Made by a program: the position numbers and the translations under genes
In this document: in pieces, positions 16,805 through 25,635 of the stretch
How positions within the stretch are numbered: the first letter of the stretch is position 1
Layout: the number at the start of each line of letters is the position of its first letter
Origin: Oscillospiraceae bacterium
Lineage (GTDB): Bacteria; Bacillota; Clostridia; Oscillospirales; Oscillospiraceae
Length of the DNA: 64,000 bases
Assembly: GCA_009785345.1 (NCBI GenBank)
Contig: WQWL01000002.1
Location: 1-64,000 of the forward strand
Reading direction: 5' to 3'
Notes under the pieces: generated by a model
Databases searched by the model: none
What the model saw: only the letters and a program-made list of their open reading frames with translations
Told to the model about the DNA's origin: nothing

Positions 16805-17791
16805 CTATATGCTATATATTGAACTCTTATATGCACCTAAATTGTTACGAGCCCAGTCAATAGTTTCATTTATTCCTTCTCCAAGTGAATAGTCAGGTTT
16901 CCAGCCGGTAAGCTCTTTTATTTTTTTATTGCATCCTAGTAATCGGTTCACTTCGCTTTTTTCCGGTCTTATCCTTTTTTCATCGCACGAAATTACTGCA
17001 CTAGGGTTAAGCTTATTTATTAACTCCTCGGCAATTTGTCCCATAGAAATTTCCGTACCAGAGGCAATATTGATTTCTTCTCCAATTGTATTTGCAGCGC
17101 CGGCAATCGCAGTAAAGCCACTTACAATATCTTTTACATAGTTAAAATCTCTAGTGGGTGTCAATGAACCAAGTTTAATCTCACTTTGACCATTAAGTAA
17201 TTGTGTTATTATCGTGGGAATTATTGCCCTTGCAGATTGACGCGGGCCGTATGTATTGAATGGACGTACAATTGTCACAGGTGTGTCAAAGCTCTTGTAA
17301 AAACTTTCCGCAATCCTATCAGCTCCAATTTTCGTAGCAGAATATGGTGATTGCCCTTGTAGAGGATGCCTCTCATCAATCGGAACATACTGCGCTGTAC
17401 CATATACCTCCGATGTAGATGTCACAAGCACTCGCTCCGTATTTAAATCACGTGCAGCCTGCAATATATTTAATGTGCCTTTAATATTCGTGTCCACATA
17501 AGAATCGGGAGAATGATAGCTAAACGGAATCCCAATCAATGCGGCCAAATGGTATACCGTGTGAATTCCGTGCATAGCGACTCTCACTCCATTTTGGTCA
17601 CGAACATCACCTGAAAAAATATCTAGCTCATTTTTTATTTCGTCAGATAAGCTATCTAGCCAACCCCATGAGTTAAAAGAATTATAGTATACGAACGCAC
17701 GTACATTATGTCCTGTTTTCACCAGTTTCTCAACAAGATGGCTACCAATAAATCCATCTGCACCTGTAACCATTACTTTTGCCATCTTCAC
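16805..17791 (-). CDS. legB: LegB-type NDP-GlcNAc 4,6-dehydratase (SDR)
   Basis: Encodes 328 residues, an extended short-chain dehydrogenase: GADGFIGSHL NAD-binding loop (about 9-18), TSTSEVYG, and Y-x3-K in PYSATK near 149. The LegB type is suggested by LAALIGIPFSYHSPDSYVDT and by its place between legF and legC. It removes water from GDP- or UDP-GlcNAc to give the 4-keto-6-deoxy sugar. The GTG start overlaps the legF stop (GTGA); the next in-frame ATG at 17785 is further from the AAGG box. Confidence 0.85.
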   Translation of the reverse strand: MKMAKVMVTGADGFIGSHLVEKLVKTGHNVRAFVYYNSFNSWGWLDSLSDEIKNELDIFSGDVRDQNGVRVAMHGIHTVYHLAALIGIPFSYHSPDSYVDTNIKGTLNILQAARDLNTERVLVTSTSEVYGTAQYVPIDERHPLQGQSPYSATKIGADRIAESFYKSFDTPVTIVRPFNTYGPRQSARAIIPTIITQLLNGQSEIKLGSLTPTRDFNYVKDIVSGFTAIAGAANTIGEEINIASGTEISMGQIAEELINKLNPSAVISCDEKRIRPEKSEVNRLLGCNKKIKELTGWKPDYSLGEGINETIDWARNNLGAYKSSIYSI

Positions 17792-18492
17792 AATACCGCC
17801 TTCTTTGATTTAACATATTCCATAATCGCTTCAGCCATTAAAAAATCCCACTCATCATCTATATCGATAGATCGCTCTTTAGGCATAATATATGCATAGC
17901 TATCTGTTCCATAGATATTTGTTGTCTGTGATAAATATGCACAGCTCATCAAGTAAATTGCACCATTAATGCGATAATAATCCGGCAACTCTTGCCTTTG
18001 CTTGTTTTGCAGATTAGAGCTAATAAACTCATTGAGCGAATTATTTTCAGGCAATGTGTTGCAAACACCTGGTGCATAGTCCGTTTTACACAGCGCAACA
18101 ACAGTGTCTGCTTGCCTTTCCTGATATATTCTGTGGACTGCTATGATATCATCCGGAGTACGCAAGGGAGATGTTGGTTGTAGTAGCGTAATCGAATCAA
18201 AAGTTTTCCCAATTGCTTCATATTTTAACAAATCCTCCCTAACTACATCCCACATAGATACAGTGTCCCCCGCAAGAGCCTCATCACGCAAAAATGGAAC
18301 AGAGCCACCATACTGCAAGGCAATATCCGCATAGTGTTGAGAATCTGTAGACACAAATATCTCGTTAAATAGCTCCGATTGTTCAGCACACTTAATTGAG
18401 TGTGCAAGTAGCGGCATGTCACATAACTCTTTGATATTTTTATTCGGCAAGCCTTTAGAGCCACTTCTGGCAGGGATTATTGCAATTTTCAT
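17788..18492 (-). CDS. legF: CMP-nonulosonic acid (CMP-legionaminic acid) synthetase
   Basis: Encodes 234 residues, a NeuA-like cytidylyltransferase. IIPARSGSKGLPNKNI near the start is the nucleotide-binding loop; LLQPTSPLR and RSIDIDDEWDF near the C-terminus are the conserved family signatures. It activates the nine-carbon sugar acid with CTP for transfer. The ATG at 18492 has AGGTG 8 bases upstream; a second ATG two codons earlier (18498) is too close to that box. Its stop overlaps legB. Confidence 0.9.
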   Translation of the reverse strand: MKIAIIPARSGSKGLPNKNIKELCDMPLLAHSIKCAEQSELFNEIFVSTDSQHYADIALQYGGSVPFLRDEALAGDTVSMWDVVREDLLKYEAIGKTFDSITLLQPTSPLRTPDDIIAVHRIYQERQADTVVALCKTDYAPGVCNTLPENNSLNEFISSNLQNKQRQELPDYYRINGAIYLMSCAYLSQTTNIYGTDSYAYIMPKERSIDIDDEWDFLMAEAIMEYVKSKKAVL

Positions 18493-18527
18493 TATCATAA
18501 CACCTAAAACTTAATGATTATTTATCG

Positions 18528-19724
18528 CTATGAGTATATCTTCAAGCAGAATGATTTTTCATCATAATCTATGTCATAGAAACTTTTTTTTACGACATCC
18601 TCAGTTATTGTAAATTGCCTGATGACATCGACAATTTTTTTTGAAGCATTTCCATTTCCATATGGATTATCTACGTTTTGCGCCAATTTTTGAAATTCTG
18701 GTGAGAGCGCTTTGTCCACTGCAATCTTTATATCCCTAGAAGTTGGTGAACAGCTAATAATACTACTAGCTTTTATACGACCCTTTTGTCTATCTCCAAT
18801 ATTCACTGTTGGAATTTTAAATGTTGGTCCTTCTAATATTCCACTTGAAGAATTGCCAATCATAACCATAGAATATTTAAGCGCTGACAAATATTTTTTC
18901 ATGCCTAATGATGCAACTAAAATGCAGTTTTTTCGAAATTTCACATAATCTTCCCAGATGCTATTAATCTCTCGACCACCAGCATCTGAGTTCGCTTTTG
19001 TTATGACAAAATACATATTTGGAAATGCATCCAACGCTAACATTAACTCCCGCAATTGCTTCGCTCCAGTATTCTCTTCCAGTGTAGCCGGGTGAAATGT
19101 GACAACTGCATATGGTTTTCCGCTTAGAGTTAGCCCAATTGCATTCTCCAATTCAGTAATTGTTAGAAACGACGTATTAAGCGCATTTTCCACACAAAGC
19201 GCACCTACATTATGGACTTTACCTGGATGTTCCCCAAGTTGAATTACGCGTTTACGATAATCCTCACAACTGACAAAGTGCAAGGCACTCATTTTTGTTA
19301 TGCAATGACGATAACACTCATCCACAGCACCCTCTGTCGTCTCACCACCATGAATATGCGCAATCGGTATGCGCTCATTTGTAGCAGCACAGCAGACCGC
19401 CATAATTTCATGTCTATCGCCCAAAACAATCAACAAGTCGTACCTATTCTTACCAAAAAAATCTGAAAATTTTATCAAAGCATTCCCCATGGTTTTTGAC
19501 ATTCCGGAAGGAGAATCTCCTGGTTCTTGAATGTAGATTTTCTTACTTATTTCATAGCCGTCAGCTTCAATTTCTCTATACGTGTTCCCAAACTCAAAGC
19601 ATAAATGCATTCCTGTCACAACAATAGACAGTTCGACATTTAAATCCATGTGGAGCCGTTGAATAAGCGGCACTAAGATGCCATAGTCAGCTCTTGATGA
19701 TGTTACAACGCAGATTCTTTTCAC
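18528..19724 (-). CDS. legG: Hydrolysing NDP-HexNAc 2-epimerase (NeuC/LegG)
   Basis: Encodes 398 residues. VVTSSRADYGILVPLI at the N-terminus, LIVLGDRHE, and HIHGGETTEGAVDE identify a hydrolysing UDP-GlcNAc 2-epimerase of the NeuC/LegG type. It releases the 2-epimerised free sugar that LegI condenses. The GTG start overlaps the legI stop by four bases (GTGA), so the two are coupled. Confidence 0.9.
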   Translation of the reverse strand: MKRICVVTSSRADYGILVPLIQRLHMDLNVELSIVVTGMHLCFEFGNTYREIEADGYEISKKIYIQEPGDSPSGMSKTMGNALIKFSDFFGKNRYDLLIVLGDRHEIMAVCCAATNERIPIAHIHGGETTEGAVDECYRHCITKMSALHFVSCEDYRKRVIQLGEHPGKVHNVGALCVENALNTSFLTITELENAIGLTLSGKPYAVVTFHPATLEENTGAKQLRELMLALDAFPNMYFVITKANSDAGGREINSIWEDYVKFRKNCILVASLGMKKYLSALKYSMVMIGNSSSGILEGPTFKIPTVNIGDRQKGRIKASSIISCSPTSRDIKIAVDKALSPEFQKLAQNVDNPYGNGNASKKIVDVIRQFTITEDVVKKSFYDIDYDEKSFCLKIYS

Positions 19725-20716
19725 AACTCTATCAACTCATCCTCTTCAAAATCACGGATGGCGTATGTGCCAAGCACTTCAAACCATCGCATTGGCGATA
19801 CACCATTCCCCGGTCGTTTTGCTGCAATATTTTTTTCCGTAAAAACATCGCCTTTTGTTATATTACACTTTGCTACTATGCTTTTTCTTGCAACATCAAT
19901 GTTCTTGCGTTCAGAAGGCGATACAACTTTCTCTCCCGATCCCATTGCTTTTTCTATGTTGCGTATGGCTTTTACCATATCTGACAATTCGTGTGGCTCT
20001 AAACTTGCTTTGTGATCTGGTCCTTGCATTTTTTTGTCTAGTGTAAAATGCTTCTCAATAATCTTTGCCCCTAGTGCAACAGCAGCAATTGACACTTCTA
20101 TCCCCTCGGTATGATCGGAATACCCAACCGACACGCCAATTTCATTTCTTATCATCTCTATTGCACGCAGGTTAACATCAACATAAGGGGCAGGATACTC
20201 TGTCGTACAGTGCAGAATCGTTATCTCACCGGAACCGTTTTCTTTTAATACTGCAACTGCATCTTTCACTTCCTGCATATTGCTCATTCCTGTAGATAAA
20301 ATAATAGGCATATTAAAACTTGCAATTTTAATCAAATAAGGAAGATTTGTAATCTCTCCTGATGGAATCTTCCATGCGCTCATATTTAGGTCACAAAGAA
20401 ACTCGACACTATCCAAATCGAACGCTGTCGAAAGAAACTTAATGTCTACTTGCCTACAATACACACTCAGTTCGATAAAGTCATCATGTGATAACGCCAA
20501 TCGACGAATCATGTCCAACTGATTTTCTTCGGAGCCTGTTTCTTTTTTTTGGTACTCAGCTTTATCAGCTCTCTTTGACACCAAGCTTTCGGGTGTAAAT
20601 GTTTGGAACTTTACGTAATCAACTCCGGCTTTTTTTGCCTCGTCTATCATTTTTTTTGCGAGTTTAATGCAACCGTTATGATTAACTCCTGCTTCAGCTA
20701 TTATCAGTGTTTTCAT
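19721..20716 (-). CDS. legI: Nonulosonic acid synthase (NeuB/LegI)
   Basis: Encodes 331 residues. The TIM-barrel part has EAGVNHNG, KFQTF, STGMSN and GPDHKASLEP; the last favours NeuB/LegI over the pseudaminic enzyme PseI. The C-terminal SAF (antifreeze-like) domain spans about 265-331 (RKSIVAKCNITKGDVFTEKNI). It condenses phosphoenolpyruvate with the epimerised hexose to make the nine-carbon acid. AGGAA lies 9 bases upstream. Confidence 0.9.
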   Translation of the reverse strand: MKTLIIAEAGVNHNGCIKLAKKMIDEAKKAGVDYVKFQTFTPESLVSKRADKAEYQKKETGSEENQLDMIRRLALSHDDFIELSVYCRQVDIKFLSTAFDLDSVEFLCDLNMSAWKIPSGEITNLPYLIKIASFNMPIILSTGMSNMQEVKDAVAVLKENGSGEITILHCTTEYPAPYVDVNLRAIEMIRNEIGVSVGYSDHTEGIEVSIAAVALGAKIIEKHFTLDKKMQGPDHKASLEPHELSDMVKAIRNIEKAMGSGEKVVSPSERKNIDVARKSIVAKCNITKGDVFTEKNIAAKRPGNGVSPMRWFEVLGTYAIRDFEEDELIEL

Positions 20717-20731
20717 ATTACTGTTTCCTAT

Positions 20732-22258
20732 TTACTCTAGTTTATGTTTAGGATTCGAAGGTAATATCTTTAGAATAATTCTAAACAAAATCTTCAACTC
20801 TTCACGATAAAACAAAACTGCCACAAATCCAGACACTCCGACAGCTACTCCAAAAACCGGAAGTGCCGATAACATCCACGACAAGTAAGTTACTTGAGTC
20901 ATTTGGGGCAGCAGTGAAGCTAGAACAATAGTAACACAAGCAGTGATTATTGACAATAATATCTTCCTGAGGGAGACCCAAATGCTTCTTTTTAAGATAT
21001 GGCGAGAAGCGTATATCGACAGTTGCAGCGTACGAAACATCAGTGCACAAAGAAGACCGAGAGCGACACCGGTTAAACCAAGAAACTGCACAAAAACCAC
21101 AGATAACACAATGTTAATGACCATTTCAGCTATTGCACCAAACTTGGTTTGGCGGTAATGTCCTGCCGCATTCACTAAGCTCTGTGACGGCACATGAGCT
21201 ATACGGAAGAACTCTGCAACACAAGCAACAAACGCAAACAACGGCTGAAAGTAGTCCGCATCATAAACTCCCTCAGTGTATATTGTAACAAAGGGAACAA
21301 TCAGCAATGCTGTACAAGTTAATAATAGTGTAGATGCAGAGTTTATAAGGAATTCGTTAATGCGAACCCCATCTTGCAGACCTTTATGCTCGCCCTTTGC
21401 CAGCATATCTCCAAAAGGAGCTTCCACTCCAACTCCTGATATACTTATTACGATAAATCGTACGGTACGGATAATAAAAATATAAACAGCAAAAACTGAT
21501 GCCTCCATGATTCCGAGAAATACTGTAACAATAATAATTCCTGCGTTAAGTTGAATAAAATCTGCAAGCTGATGCACAAATGCGTCCCAGCGCTGACTTA
21601 TGGCACTATTATCTGCCGGAACAGAACGTTCAAGTCTATAATATTTTCGCGCATAAAAATAAATTATTAATGGATGTACGGCAAGCGCAACTGCACTGCC
21701 AAGCATTACTAAACGAATTTCCACTCCCACCAGAATCAATGAAGCTGCAATAGTTACATTTAATATCACAGCTCCGGTACGAATAATGGTGTTTACATAT
21801 GCTCGCTGGTCTGCCATCAGTAGTGTTTGATAAGTTACACCAAAAAAGTATGATACGAATGTACTAATACCCAATACTAAAGTGAGAGAAAATAAGAAAA
21901 ACCAGTTGAAATTATCAATTACAAGAAAAGGATACAATATAGCTAGTACAACTAGCATTATCGCAAACATAAGAGCCACTTTACGAAAGAAGCCCTCTGT
22001 AGCCCGTATTATACCACTAATCTTTATTATGTTATTTTCTACCAAAGGTTTATACAGTGCCGCACGAGTTGCTCCGGCTGCACCTGCAGCAAGCAACAAA
22101 ATATAACCAATAAACTGTGTTATCGTAGCAATAACGCCATTGTAGTCAGAGCCAAAACGAGACAAAATTAGGCGTGGCAAAATCAAGCCGGAAGTAATGA
22201 ATACAATAATATAAATAAACATAGCCACAGAGTTAAATACAGCCCTCTTAGCTCTCAC
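20732..22258 (-). CDS. Wzx-type polysaccharide flippase
   Basis: Encodes 508 residues with about 12-14 hydrophobic helices spread over the whole length and no soluble domain, the layout of MATE/MOP-type Wzx exporters. The start is a GTG with GGGAG 9 bases upstream. It would flip the lipid-linked repeat unit across the membrane. It lies right upstream of legI, so the exported unit may carry the nonulosonic acid. No dedicated Wzy is certain; the large membrane protein at 29735-31849 or the DUF2142 protein are candidates. Confidence 0.8.
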   Translation of the reverse strand: MRAKRAVFNSVAMFIYIIVFITSGLILPRLILSRFGSDYNGVIATITQFIGYILLLAAGAAGATRAALYKPLVENNIIKISGIIRATEGFFRKVALMFAIMLVVLAILYPFLVIDNFNWFFLFSLTLVLGISTFVSYFFGVTYQTLLMADQRAYVNTIIRTGAVILNVTIAASLILVGVEIRLVMLGSAVALAVHPLIIYFYARKYYRLERSVPADNSAISQRWDAFVHQLADFIQLNAGIIIVTVFLGIMEASVFAVYIFIIRTVRFIVISISGVGVEAPFGDMLAKGEHKGLQDGVRINEFLINSASTLLLTCTALLIVPFVTIYTEGVYDADYFQPLFAFVACVAEFFRIAHVPSQSLVNAAGHYRQTKFGAIAEMVINIVLSVVFVQFLGLTGVALGLLCALMFRTLQLSIYASRHILKRSIWVSLRKILLSIITACVTIVLASLLPQMTQVTYLSWMLSALPVFGVAVGVSGFVAVLFYREELKILFRIILKILPSNPKHKLE

Positions 22259-22327
22259 TTATCATTTCTCCCTCAAAATAAAATACAGCCATATCTCAGA
22301 TATATTATTCCATTGCCCGTGAGTTAA

Positions 22328-23698
22328 TTATATACCGTTGTCCCTATCATCGAAGTTTTGTAGCTCCATGCACCGAAGATATTCATTTGTTCCGAGAGAT
22401 AAAACCTTTATAAGATCATCATCAGCCTCAAAATAACCAGCATCGTACCAACATTTTGTTAATTCATAGTTACTCGTTAGATTATGCATAGCCATAACTT
22501 GATACTTGTAAGCTTGAATTGTTGATTGATTAGTAAATTGTTGTATAAACTTATTTGTCATATAATTTTTGCGATATCGCTTACTTACATCTGCCAAAAA
22601 CAAAGTTGTATTGAAAACCTTAATCCGCGCAGGAGCAAAACGAGATAAGTCTAACAAAATATTTTGTATCATATTACAAAATCCTTGGAACATTAAAGTC
22701 CTTTCCGTACCCAGTAACTTTCGACATCTTCTTTCGCTTTGCATTTTTTTTTGAAAATCACAATCAAGATTTTTGAATACAGCCATCTTCAAATCCCGAA
22801 AAAACAGTGGTTCCTCGTCCGTTGAAAAAGTCTCTGAATCGGACGCATTTAGTCTATAAAGTTCGTTATAATATGAAATATCAACCCCACATTCGCGAAT
22901 ATCTTCATTTAAAAACTCTTTTCCTCGGTAGTTTACACATACAATTAAATCGAATTCTCGCTTTATCTCTTGCGGGTCAATCGCACCTACAGCTGGTCCC
23001 AGCACCGCTATATTCTTGCCTTTAACCATTTTATGAAATTCTTTATCAACCTCAGTTGCAAACACAGTTTGAGGCGAGAAATTTCCAATACTTTCTCGCT
23101 TAGATGCAGCATTCATAAGCTGCCAAATCCCATCATGATGCCGCTTCCAGAGCTTGCTTGACCGACTCAAAGCCTCTGTTGCCTTCTCAAGCTCGCCCGC
23201 GTTCAAAAAGCCTGCATACAACCTTTGAACATCGAAATATCGTATATTTCTTTTTCTTTCGTACTTTGCTGTTAACTTGTCAACACATATCTGCCTAATC
23301 TTGTATGATAATACATAAAGTCCTTCTGCCATTGCAAACGTTTCAGCATCTAGTAGCCACATAATTGATAATTTTTCAAAATTTTGATTTAAAGCTTCTT
23401 TAGTCTTATCAATGTAGCATTGATATTCATTGTGAGCGATTCCGGTATTAATAATGGTTTTGATACACTCTGTTACTTCGCGTTCTTTTTTGTTCATAAA
23501 TTTAAAAGAGCGTGGTACATTTGAGTTGCGCATTTCATCAGGTGTATAATCCGCCAGCTTTGCGGGCGTACAACCCATAATGCGTGCAATAAACCAATAT
23601 GCAGATATCTGTGTAATAGCCTCTTCTAACGACATCTCTCCATTTAGAAGCACTTGCATTCTCAGTGTGACCAATTTTAGTAGTCTAGACAATCTCAT
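22328..23698 (-). CDS. Uncharacterised protein with sialyltransferase-like C-terminal half
   Basis: Encodes 456 residues from the ATG at 23698 (GGGTGA 5 bases upstream); an in-frame ATG ten codons earlier (23728) has a weak ribosome site. The first 225 residues are helical and unrecognised. From about 226 a Rossmann-like unit begins: KNIAVLGPAVGAIDPQEIKREFDLIVCVNYRG, split here as KNIAVLGPAVGAID and FDLIVCVNYRG, much like the first strands of GT29/GT42-type sialyltransferases. The C-terminus has AMHNLTSNYELTKCWYDAG and LSLGTNEYLRCMEL, of the kind seen in bacterial sialyltransferase-like proteins. It sits between the GtrB-like gene and wzx. Candidate transferase of the legionaminic acid; similarity is by eye only. 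Confidence 0.5.
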   Translation of the reverse strand: MRLSRLLKLVTLRMQVLLNGEMSLEEAITQISAYWFIARIMGCTPAKLADYTPDEMRNSNVPRSFKFMNKKEREVTECIKTIINTGIAHNEYQCYIDKTKEALNQNFEKLSIMWLLDAETFAMAEGLYVLSYKIRQICVDKLTAKYERKRNIRYFDVQRLYAGFLNAGELEKATEALSRSSKLWKRHHDGIWQLMNAASKRESIGNFSPQTVFATEVDKEFHKMVKGKNIAVLGPAVGAIDPQEIKREFDLIVCVNYRGKEFLNEDIRECGVDISYYNELYRLNASDSETFSTDEEPLFFRDLKMAVFKNLDCDFQKKMQSERRCRKLLGTERTLMFQGFCNMIQNILLDLSRFAPARIKVFNTTLFLADVSKRYRKNYMTNKFIQQFTNQSTIQAYKYQVMAMHNLTSNYELTKCWYDAGYFEADDDLIKVLSLGTNEYLRCMELQNFDDRDNGI

Positions 23699-23759
23699 TT
23701 TTTCACCCACAATTTTGAATTGAATCATCGCATATCCATTTTACGTGAATTGTATAATA

Positions 23760-24719
23760 CTACATTTCATTTTCATCAATATTGATACTATTCTTTATCA
23801 CATATTGTGGAGCTTCGTTAATGCATATATAGATACGCCCTATGTACTCGCCAATGATCCCTAAAGATAATAAAGTGACACCAAACCCTAGGAGATTAAT
23901 AGCTACAATTGTGGTAAACCCGGTTTGTCTATCAGGGTTCAGAAGCCAGGCAACAAACAAATATATACCAAATATGAATCCACTAATCGCTAATAAAGAC
24001 CCTATAATACCGGCTAATCTCAGTGGTTTAACTGAAAATGCAGTAAGCCCATTAGCCCACAGTGAGATTGATTTTCTAAATGTAAAACCCGTGGCATTAT
24101 CATCTGCTCTGCGCCTTTGCTTCATTTCCACTTGCATCACATTTCTTGTGACTCTCAACAGAAGACCGGTTATATATGGGTATGGTCTGTTATATTTTAT
24201 CATTTCATCCATGATATAACGCTTCATAATATTAAAATTTTCAATGCGCAGAGAAAGCGGCTTCCCTAACATAAAGTGTTGCATTACATGATTTATGTAA
24301 CTCCCAAAGTTCTTGAATATTGACTGCTTTTTTTGGGGATACATTGCTGTTACAAGGTCACAGTCACTTTTTGTAATCATATCTACCAACTTCCAAAGCT
24401 CATTTACAGGTGATTGAAAGTCGTCATCTAAATTTACAATATAATCTCCATTTGCTACTGAATACCCTGCCATTACAGCAGCATGTTTTCCCATATTTTT
24501 CGACAAATCGAGAACCTTTATCTTTTTATTTCGGGATGCCAACACCTTTAAAACATCATAAACCTTATCAGGCGAACAATCATTAACGCAAATTATTTCA
24601 CAGTCATAATTATCACGCTGTGAAATAATATCCAATATTTCATTTATTACTATCTCAATTGTCATTTCACTCCTATAGCAGGGAATGACAAAGCTTAATA
24701 GTGTAGTAGTATCGATAAT
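23760..24719 (-). CDS. GtrB-like polyprenyl-phosphate glycosyltransferase (GT2); non-AUG start likely
   Basis: A GT2 enzyme with D-x-D in NLDDD, the GFTFRKS loop, and two C-terminal membrane helices (LAGIIGSLLAISGFIFGIYL; INLLGFGVTLLSLGIIGEYI), the layout of GtrB/DPM1 enzymes that load one sugar onto undecaprenyl phosphate. The first ATG (24665) would cut off the first strand of the fold. The frame is open upstream to a TGA at 24725 and encodes LLSFVIPCYRSE, the expected GT2 opening. The only start that fits is ATT at 24719, with AAAAGGGG 6 bases before it. A shorter protein from 24665 (AGGAG 4 bases upstream) would be 301 residues. GtrA at 13517 is the likely partner. Confidence 0.75.
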   Translation of the reverse strand: MIDTTTLLSFVIPCYRSEMTIEIVINEILDIISQRDNYDCEIICVNDCSPDKVYDVLKVLASRNKKIKVLDLSKNMGKHAAVMAGYSVANGDYIVNLDDDFQSPVNELWKLVDMITKSDCDLVTAMYPQKKQSIFKNFGSYINHVMQHFMLGKPLSLRIENFNIMKRYIMDEMIKYNRPYPYITGLLLRVTRNVMQVEMKQRRRADDNATGFTFRKSISLWANGLTAFSVKPLRLAGIIGSLLAISGFIFGIYLFVAWLLNPDRQTGFTTIVAINLLGFGVTLLSLGIIGEYIGRIYICINEAPQYVIKNSINIDENEM

Positions 24720-24750
24720 AAATCACCCCTTTTATGCTGTGCGGCAAACA

Positions 24751-25635
24751 TCATTTTTTCATTTCACAGTATATGTCTTTTATTGCATCTTCTATAGTAA
24801 AGTCGGCTTGGAAGTTCAAATACTTTGCTGCTTTAGAGCAGTCCATTAGCGATTTATTGAGATCTTCCTGCTTTCCTGTAAGATACTTAACAGGTGAAAC
24901 ACAACCATATGTTTTGTTTATTTGCTCGGCTAATTCCTTAATAGATATTGCATAATCTGTCCCTATATTGTAATTACCGTAGTGCTCATTCGATTGCACC
25001 GCATGCAAAAACGAACGTGCCGCATCTTTTACGTATATATATTCTCGTTTTCCTTCTCCTGTTCCAAATATAATTTGTTCCTCATTTGCTTTTGCACGGT
25101 CAAAGAGAGTACGCAATAAATAACCTTTTCGCTCATTTGCACTAAGAATCTGGGCTATTCGTAAACATTTAATATTTAATTTGTATTTTTTACTGTATAT
25201 AGAGGCAATTGATTCCATTGCAAGCTTTGAAGCCCCATATAAACTTGCAGGAATAGCAGTATCGGACTCAATCCAAGGCGTTTTATTTAGCTCACTATAG
25301 ACACTTCTCGTTGAAGCACATACTATTTTCATGATGCTATTGTTTACACAAGCTTTAAATATATTCTCAGATATAGTTATATTATCAAGATAGTGCAAGA
25401 AATTATCCTCATTGGGTGGGGGAAGTCGTATTCCTGCCATATGAATCACCGCATCCGCTCCTGATAAAACTTTACTCAGCGAATCAACTGTATAATCGGT
25501 TTCAACCCAATTAATATTATCATTTAGGGTCGAGCTTATTTTACGTGTCAGCGCCGTGAGATTATATTCAGTTGAATATAAATCTATAAATGCTTTACCA
25601 ATAAGTCCTGATGCTCCCGTAACCATCAATTTCAT
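24751..25635 (-). CDS. NAD-dependent epimerase/dehydratase (extended SDR)
   Basis: Encodes 294 residues: VTGASGLIGKAF nucleotide loop, ASTRSVY, and Y-x3-K in LYGASK (about 152-157). It overlaps the ATP-grasp gene stop by four bases (ATGA) and is followed by the GtrB-like gene, so WecE, ATP-grasp, SDR and GtrB form one block. Substrate unknown; a 4-amino-sugar related reduction or epimerisation is only inferred from neighbours. Confidence 0.75.
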   Translation of the reverse strand: MKLMVTGASGLIGKAFIDLYSTEYNLTALTRKISSTLNDNINWVETDYTVDSLSKVLSGADAVIHMAGIRLPPPNEDNFLHYLDNITISENIFKACVNNSIMKIVCASTRSVYSELNKTPWIESDTAIPASLYGASKLAMESIASIYSKKYKLNIKCLRIAQILSANERKGYLLRTLFDRAKANEEQIIFGTGEGKREYIYVKDAARSFLHAVQSNEHYGNYNIGTDYAISIKELAEQINKTYGCVSPVKYLTGKQEDLNKSLMDCSKAAKYLNFQADFTIEDAIKDIYCEMKK

